Shown piece after piece: positions 5,243 through 9,460 of a DNA stretch of 9,460 nucleotides (position 1 is the stretch's first letter; each line of letters starts with the position of its first letter). The position numbers and the translations under genes were made by a program. The stretch is from SIO4C1 sp039180385 (GTDB lineage: Bacteria; Cyanobacteriota; Cyanobacteriia; Phormidesmidales; Phormidesmidaceae). Below the pieces are notes generated by a model. It ran no database searches. It saw only the letters and a list, made by a program, of their open reading frames with translations, and was not told the origin of the DNA. Location of the stretch: positions 1 to 9,460 of the forward strand of contig JBCDDJ010000249.1 of assembly GCA_039180385.1 (NCBI GenBank), written 5' to 3'.

Positions 5243-6322
5243 TTAACGGATACTGACAAACCCTGCCTGCTCAATCAGCGCCTGCCCTTCAGCGGTCAAT
5301 AAAATATCGCTATAGGCTTGGCCAGCTGCCTCATCCACCGAGGCATCTTTTTTGACAATCACAAACAGTCGCCGGGTCAGTGGATAAGTCCCTTCTCGAA
5401 AGGCCTGCTTATTTAGCTGGTTGCGCTGCTCGGGGCAGTTTTCTAGCGCTGCAAACGGGGGCTGGTAGGGTGCGATCAAGGGGGTATCTTGATCCGTTGC
5501 CAGGGGGACTGTCTTAACCAGGCATTGAGGCACGACCTCAGGGGCTGAGGCGTAGTAGATGCTGCCAGGGCTGGTGGCTACCTCACGCAGCCCCTGAGTA
5601 GTGGTTTCGACAATGTCGACCCGGCTGTCAAAAGCAGTACCATCAAGGACGTTTTCGCTGAAAAATTCTGGGGTACCCCCAGCGGCGGCAGAGCGCGACA
5701 AGGGGCGAATGGTCAAGTCAGGCCCGTCTACCTCAGCCCAGTTAGTGATCCGCCCCAGATAGATATCGCGGAGCTGTTCAAGGGTCAATCCTGCTAGTTC
5801 GAGTTCGGGGTTGACTGCGATCGCAATGCCGTCAATGGCAATAGGAATCTGATCCAGGCTAAACCCGCGCTGCTGAGCGGCTTCGTGTTCTGTAAGCTTG
5901 ATCGGGCGAGAAGACTCCGAAAATGAGAGTTGCCCCTCTAACAGCATATCGATGCCAGTGCCAGAGCCGGGAGATTTGCCCGCCGGATTAGCATAGCGGA
6001 GCTTAAATCCAGGAAAAGTTTCCTGGATGGCGGGTTCAAGAATGTTGCGAATAGGCAACATCGTCGTGCTGCCCCCGTAATTATAAAGCCCATCCGGGAC
6101 TGACTCGATGGGCTTAAGGGAGATTACTGGCTCTGCCAGCGCCGCTGGTGCAGCCGATGCGGTGGCCTCGATCTTGGCCGAGGTGGGGCTGCTACTGGGG
6201 ACATCTACCCGCGTCGCCCACCACCACAGTAGGCTAAAGGTGCCTCCAATTAAGGCCATTGCCCCAAGTCCGATCACTAATGGAAAGACGTTGTTTTTGA
6301 GATTTTTCTTGAGATTTTTCAT
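5243..6322 (-). CDS. Membrane-anchored PstS-like (phosphate-type) substrate-binding protein
   Basis: The 359-residue product has a basic N-terminus (MKNLKKNLKNN) and a single hydrophobic segment at about 12–36 ending in WWW. An Ala/Ser/Pro-rich linker (about 40–66) follows, then a periplasmic binding-protein domain of the PstS/PBP-like-2 type. Binding-site signatures are YGGSTTMLP (82–90), the phosphate-loop-like GKSPGSGTGID (115–125) and FSESSRPI (134–141); a TNWAEVDG segment typical of PstS lies further on. There is no lipobox cysteine, so it is held by an uncleaved anchor rather than a lipid. Two cysteines in the C-terminal half (in VPQC and ENCPEQ) could form a disulfide. No pstC, pstA or pstB is next to it, so it may be an orphan sensor or scavenging protein rather than the main transporter subunit. 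Phosphate as ligand is inferred. No Shine-Dalgarno is seen before ATG 6322. Confidence 0.82.
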   Translation of the reverse strand: MKNLKKNLKNNVFPLVIGLGAMALIGGTFSLLWWWATRVDVPSSSPTSAKIEATASAAPAALAEPVISLKPIESVPDGLYNYGGSTTMLPIRNILEPAIQETFPGFKLRYANPAGKSPGSGTGIDMLLEGQLSFSESSRPIKLTEHEAAQQRGFSLDQIPIAIDGIAIAVNPELELAGLTLEQLRDIYLGRITNWAEVDGPDLTIRPLSRSAAAGGTPEFFSENVLDGTAFDSRVDIVETTTQGLREVATSPGSIYYASAPEVVPQCLVKTVPLATDQDTPLIAPYQPPFAALENCPEQRNQLNKQAFREGTYPLTRRLFVIVKKDASVDEAAGQAYSDILLTAEGQALIEQAGFVSIR

Positions 6323-6606
6323 GGGTTTGATTGCGGGAACAGCCCATCAAAGGAACGAATGCTCAGTCAAAGGTGCTCACATAGAAGGGTGCTCACATAG
6401 AAGCCTCTGTCAAAAGCACAGGCAGCACAACGTAACTTTCTACACACATCACTATCATTTATGCATGTACAGGGGTAATCAAGCCAATCGCGGAAGAAAA
6501 CGCAGGAATTTACACAATCACAACGTATTTTTCGGACAAAAGGTCGGAATTTTTGTTGTTTAAACTACATTTTGGATGGGGAGGTCACGTCGCAGCCTGC
6601 TCCTCC
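6323..6606. other. Intergenic region between carB and the PstS-like gene
   Basis: These 284 bases contain no supportable gene. On the minus strand, TTGATT followed after 17 bases by AATGAT (around 6484–6456) is a weak σ70-type candidate promoter for the PstS-like gene. The perfect 16-bp tandem repeat at 6372–6403 lies nearer the start codon. I see no cyanobacterial Pho-box direct repeats and no NtcA-type GTA-N8-TAC site. After the carB stop, GGAGG and CCTCC can pair across a 17-base loop, but without a U-tract, so a clear terminator for carB is not visible. Confidence 0.55.
6372..6403. repeat. Perfect 16-bp tandem repeat upstream of the PstS-like gene
   Basis: GGTGCTCACATAGAAG occurs twice with no gap (6372–6387 and 6388–6403), identical at every base. 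On the coding strand of the downstream gene the unit is CTTCTATGTGAGCACC, and the pair lies 50–81 bases upstream of its ATG. A direct repeat at this distance could be a regulator binding site in the promoter or leader. It does not fit the 11-base spacing of Pho boxes. A recent slippage duplication is the alternative. Confidence 0.7.
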
Positions 6607-9460
6607 TTATTCCCCTAAATAATCTTGCAATGCCTTGACTGACAATGCCTGGGTTTGCAGCGATCGGATCGCCTCAGTGGTGGCTCGCCCGCCCGCCAGG
6701 GTGGTGATAGTGGGGATTTTGTAATCGAGGGCGGTGCGGCGGATGCTGCGGTCGTCCACCTGGGCTGCTTCTCCCATGGGGGTATTGATAATCAACTGAA
6801 TTTCGCGATTTTTGATCACGTCAAGCACGTGGGGGCGACCTTCATGGACCTTAGCCACCAGCGCTACGGAGAGTCCGTGGGCTTGCAAAACCTGACGGGT
6901 GCCTGCGGTCGCGATCAGATTAAACCCCAGCTCAACCAGGGCTTGGGCAATCGGGACCACGGCTGCTTTTTCGCGGTCGTTCATCGAGATAAACACGGTC
7001 CCCTCCAGGGGTAAGGCCTGACTGGCAGCCAACTCAGCTTTAGCAAAGGCCCGACCAAAATCAACGTCGATACCCATCACTTCTCCTGTGGAGCGCATCT
7101 CAGGCCCGAGCAGGGTGTCGGTGCCTGGAAACTTACTAAAGGGCAGCACGGCCTCTTTAACTGAGATGTAATCGGGGATCACCTCGGCGGTGACCCCCAG
7201 TTCTTCGAGGGTTTTGCCTGACATGGCCCGTACTGCAACCTTAGCTAAGGGAACGCCCGTCGCTTTAGAGACAAAGGGCACGGTTCGAGAGGCGCGGGGG
7301 TTGGCTTCTAATATGAATACCTCTTCGCCCTGGACGGCATATTGGATATTCATCAGCCCGATGACCTGGAGCTCCTGGGCGAGTTTGAAGGTCCAGTCGC
7401 GGATGGTGCTCAAGGCTGCCTCGGACAGGCTCATGGTGGGGATCGAACAGGCTGAATCACCGGAGTGAATCCCGGCTTGCTCAATGTGCTCCATGATGCC
7501 GCCAATCACTGCATTCCCGGCGAGGTCGCAGACCGCATCGACATCGACTTCCACCGCATTCTCCAGGAACTTATCAATCAGAATAGGGTGATCGGGCTCT
7601 ACCTGGACTGCGGTGGTCATGTAGCGCTCTAAATCGGTATCGGAGTAGACAATCTCCATGGCCCGCCCACCGAGCACATAGCTGGGACGCACCACCACCG
7701 GATAGTCAATCTTGCGGGCAATGTCGAGGGCCTCTTCGTAGCTGCGGGCGATGCCGTTGGGGGGCTGCTTAATGTCGAGTTCCCAAAGAATTTTCTCAAA
7801 CCGTTCACGGTCTTCGGCAATGTCAATGGAATCGGGAGAGGTTCCCCAAATTTGGGTTTGGATCCTGTCATGGGAGTCGGCAGAATTTCGCGCGTCGACT
7901 AGATAGTCTTGTAGAGGGACTGCCAGCTTGAGCGGCGTCTGGCCCCCAAATTGAATAATCACGCCCTCTGGATTTTCAGCCTCAATGATATTCAGCACGT
8001 CCTCCTGGGTGAGGGGTTCAAAATAGAGGCGGTCGCTGGTGTCGTAGTCGGTGGAGACGGTCTCGGGGTTGGAGTTGACCATGATTGTCTCGTAGTCGTC
8101 GGCCTGTAGGGCATAGGAGGCATGGCAGCAGCAGTAGTCAAACTCGATGCCCTGGCCAATGCGGTTGGGCCCCCCCCCTAAGATCATTACTTTGCGACGG
8201 TCGGAGGGCTTGACTTCGGTTTCGGCTTCATAGGTGGAGTAGTAATAAGGGGTGTAGGCTTCAAACTCAGCGGCGCAGGTGTCCACGGTCTTATAAGCAG
8301 GGATGACCCCTAAAGCTTTGCGATAGGCGCGGACCTCGGCTGCGGACGTCTTGGTGGCAAAGGCAATCTGGCGATCGCTAAAGCCTTGTTGCTTGATCTG
8401 CCATAGCCGCTCGGCGGTTAAGTCCTCTAGAGCGGAGCGTTTTAGGCTTTTTTCGGTCTCTAGCAGATCTTGCAGCTTATCGAGAAACCAGGGGTCAATG
8501 CCGGTCAGCTCGTAGATGTCTTCGACGGTGAGCCCCAGCTGTAGGGCATGGCGTAGGGCAAAGATGCGGTCGGGGTTAGGGGTGCGTAGACTGGCCCGCA
8601 CCTGGGAAATATTGGGGAGCTTTTCGCTGCGATCGCACCCCCAACCTGCCCGTCCGGTTTCTAAAGACCGCAAAGCCTTTTGCAGTGACTCCTGAAACGT
8701 GCGGCCAATCGCCATGGCCTCCCCCACAGATTTCATCTGGGTCGTGAGGGTGGGCTCACTGCCTGGAAATTTTTCAAAGGCAAAGCGGGGGATCTTAGTG
8801 ACCACATAGTCAATGGTGGGCTCAAAACTAGCGGGGGTTTTTTGGGTAATGTCATTGGGAATTTCGTTGAGGGTGTAGCCCACCGCCAGCTTGGCCGCAA
8901 ATTTAGCAATCGGAAACCCGGTGGCCTTAGAGGCCAGAGCCGAGCTGCGCGAAACGCGGGGGTTCATCTCAATCACGATCACGTCCCCATTGTCCGGGTT
9001 GATCGCAAACTGGATATTTGAGCCGCCAGTTTCGACCCCAATTTCTCGAATGATTTTGATCGAAGCATCCCGCAGTCGCTGGTATTCTTTATCGGTCAAG
9101 GTTTGGGCGGGAGCCACCGTGATCGAGTCCCCGGTGTGGATGCCCATCGGGTCAAAATTTTCAATTGAGCAGATGATCACCACGTTGTCAGCCAGATCCC
9201 GCATCACCTCCAGCTCATATTCCTTCCATCCCAACAGTGACTGCTCAACCAAAATTTGGGAGACCGGGCTGGCATCCAGGCCCGACTTGGCAATGGTTTC
9301 AAATTCTTCCTGGTTGTAGGCAATGCCACCGCCGGTGCCGCCGAGGGTATAGGCAGGGCGGATAATCAGCGGATAGCTGCCAATGTCAGCGGCGATTTCA
9401 TAGGCCTCTTCCAGGGTTTCGGCCAGCCCCGAAGGACAGACCCCCACCCCGATGCGCTCC
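6607..9460 (-). CDS. carB: Carbamoyl-phosphate synthase large subunit (N-terminus beyond window)
   Basis: CarB makes carbamoyl phosphate from bicarbonate, two ATP and ammonia passed from the CarA glutaminase subunit, feeding pyrimidine and arginine synthesis. About 950 residues are present. The family is near 1,080, so roughly 130 N-terminal residues lie past 9460. The frame is open to the window edge, reading into IGVGVCPSGLAETLEEA, so the GTG at 9447 is internal and not a start. In order: first ATP-grasp half (about 9460–8680; PAYTLGGTGGGIAYN), oligomerisation domain (about 8680–8215), second synthetase half (from MILGGGPNRIGQGIEFDY near 8200, with PSYVLGGRAMEIVYS) to about 7010, and the C-terminal MGS-like allosteric domain (GTVFISMNDREKAAV, TAGTRQVL, NTPMGEA). 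An eight-G run encodes part of GGGPNR without breaking the frame. No carA is in view, and the next gene lies 284 bases downstream. Confidence 0.98.
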   Translation of the reverse strand, partial: ERIGVGVCPSGLAETLEEAYEIAADIGSYPLIIRPAYTLGGTGGGIAYNQEEFETIAKSGLDASPVSQILVEQSLLGWKEYELEVMRDLADNVVIICSIENFDPMGIHTGDSITVAPAQTLTDKEYQRLRDASIKIIREIGVETGGSNIQFAINPDNGDVIVIEMNPRVSRSSALASKATGFPIAKFAAKLAVGYTLNEIPNDITQKTPASFEPTIDYVVTKIPRFAFEKFPGSEPTLTTQMKSVGEAMAIGRTFQESLQKALRSLETGRAGWGCDRSEKLPNISQVRASLRTPNPDRIFALRHALQLGLTVEDIYELTGIDPWFLDKLQDLLETEKSLKRSALEDLTAERLWQIKQQGFSDRQIAFATKTSAAEVRAYRKALGVIPAYKTVDTCAAEFEAYTPYYYSTYEAETEVKPSDRRKVMILGGGPNRIGQGIEFDYCCCHASYALQADDYETIMVNSNPETVSTDYDTSDRLYFEPLTQEDVLNIIEAENPEGVIIQFGGQTPLKLAVPLQDYLVDARNSADSHDRIQTQIWGTSPDSIDIAEDRERFEKILWELDIKQPPNGIARSYEEALDIARKIDYPVVVRPSYVLGGRAMEIVYSDTDLERYMTTAVQVEPDHPILIDKFLENAVEVDVDAVCDLAGNAVIGGIMEHIEQAGIHSGDSACSIPTMSLSEAALSTIRDWTFKLAQELQVIGLMNIQYAVQGEEVFILEANPRASRTVPFVSKATGVPLAKVAVRAMSGKTLEELGVTAEVIPDYISVKEAVLPFSKFPGTDTLLGPEMRSTGEVMGIDVDFGRAFAKAELAASQALPLEGTVFISMNDREKAAVVPIAQALVELGFNLIATAGTRQVLQAHGLSVALVAKVHEGRPHVLDVIKNREIQLIINTPMGEAAQVDDRSIRRTALDYKIPTITTLAGGRATTEAIRSLQTQALSVKALQDYLGE

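Noticed and set aside
6323..6410. Pho box for the PstS-like gene
   Set aside because: The direct repeat here has a 16-base period and no CTTAACCT-like units; Pho boxes repeat every 11 bases.
6410..6440. Possible NtcA site around GTAACTTTCTAC
   Set aside because: The spacing is GTA-N6-TAC, not the required N8.
6108..6563. 151-codon plus-strand frame across the 5' end of the PstS-like gene
   Set aside because: Half is antisense to the conserved signal/linker region and the rest is low-quality intergenic sequence with no recognisable domain.
6570..6606. Terminator after carB
   Set aside because: Only a 5-bp GGAGG/CCTCC pairing with a long loop and no U-tract.
8891..9319. 142-codon plus-strand frame inside carB
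   Set aside because: Antisense to the conserved first ATP-grasp half of carB; a shadow frame.

Overview
The window looks like a chromosomal segment of a cyanobacterium, probably a filamentous or Leptolyngbya/Phormidium-like lineage. The phylum call rests on three things. The gene block fbp–zwf–opcA is a cyanobacterial hallmark. The proteins match cyanobacterial versions of their families. Five copies of the HIP1 octamer GCGATCGC (at about 2168, 4072, 5817, 8371 and 8629) occur in 9.5 kb, where chance predicts well under one. The genus-level guess is weak and comes mainly from the style of the intergenic repeats.

Left part, plus strand (1–3268): the last 36 codons of class I fructose-1,6-bisphosphatase (fbp), then glucose-6-phosphate dehydrogenase (zwf) and its assembly/activator protein (opcA). 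Together these control flow into the oxidative pentose phosphate pathway, the main source of NADPH in the dark. The fbp–zwf gap holds a 27-bp-stem hairpin and a row of 7-base pyrimidine-rich repeats. A related heptad array fills the zwf–opcA gap. Neither zwf nor opcA has a recognisable Shine-Dalgarno sequence. Transaldolase (tal), which lies between fbp and zwf in some heterocyst formers, is absent here.

Middle (3269–3626): a 358-base gene-free stretch between convergent opcA and arsR. It carries a MITE-like inverted-repeat segment, a tandem GAGGGGGATT pair, a rho-independent terminator reading on the minus strand, and a second small inverted repeat.

Right part, minus strand (9460 down to 3627): carB (large subunit of carbamoyl-phosphate synthetase, N-terminus outside the window), a membrane-anchored PstS-like substrate-binding protein, a short RlpA-like double-psi beta-barrel protein, rsmE (16S rRNA m3U1498 methyltransferase) directly abutting rlpA, and an ArsR/SmtB-family repressor. 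These do not form one pathway. Only rlpA–rsmE is clearly coupled, with the stop codon immediately followed by the start codon.

No mobile element, phage, CRISPR array, RNA gene or evident new multi-gene system is visible. The points most worth checking are a Zwf with no cysteine at the two positions recalled as conserved in cyanobacterial G6PDH, while OpcA keeps its CSETAGC cysteine pair; the heptad arrays in front of both zwf and opcA; and the perfect 16-bp tandem repeat upstream of the PstS-like gene.
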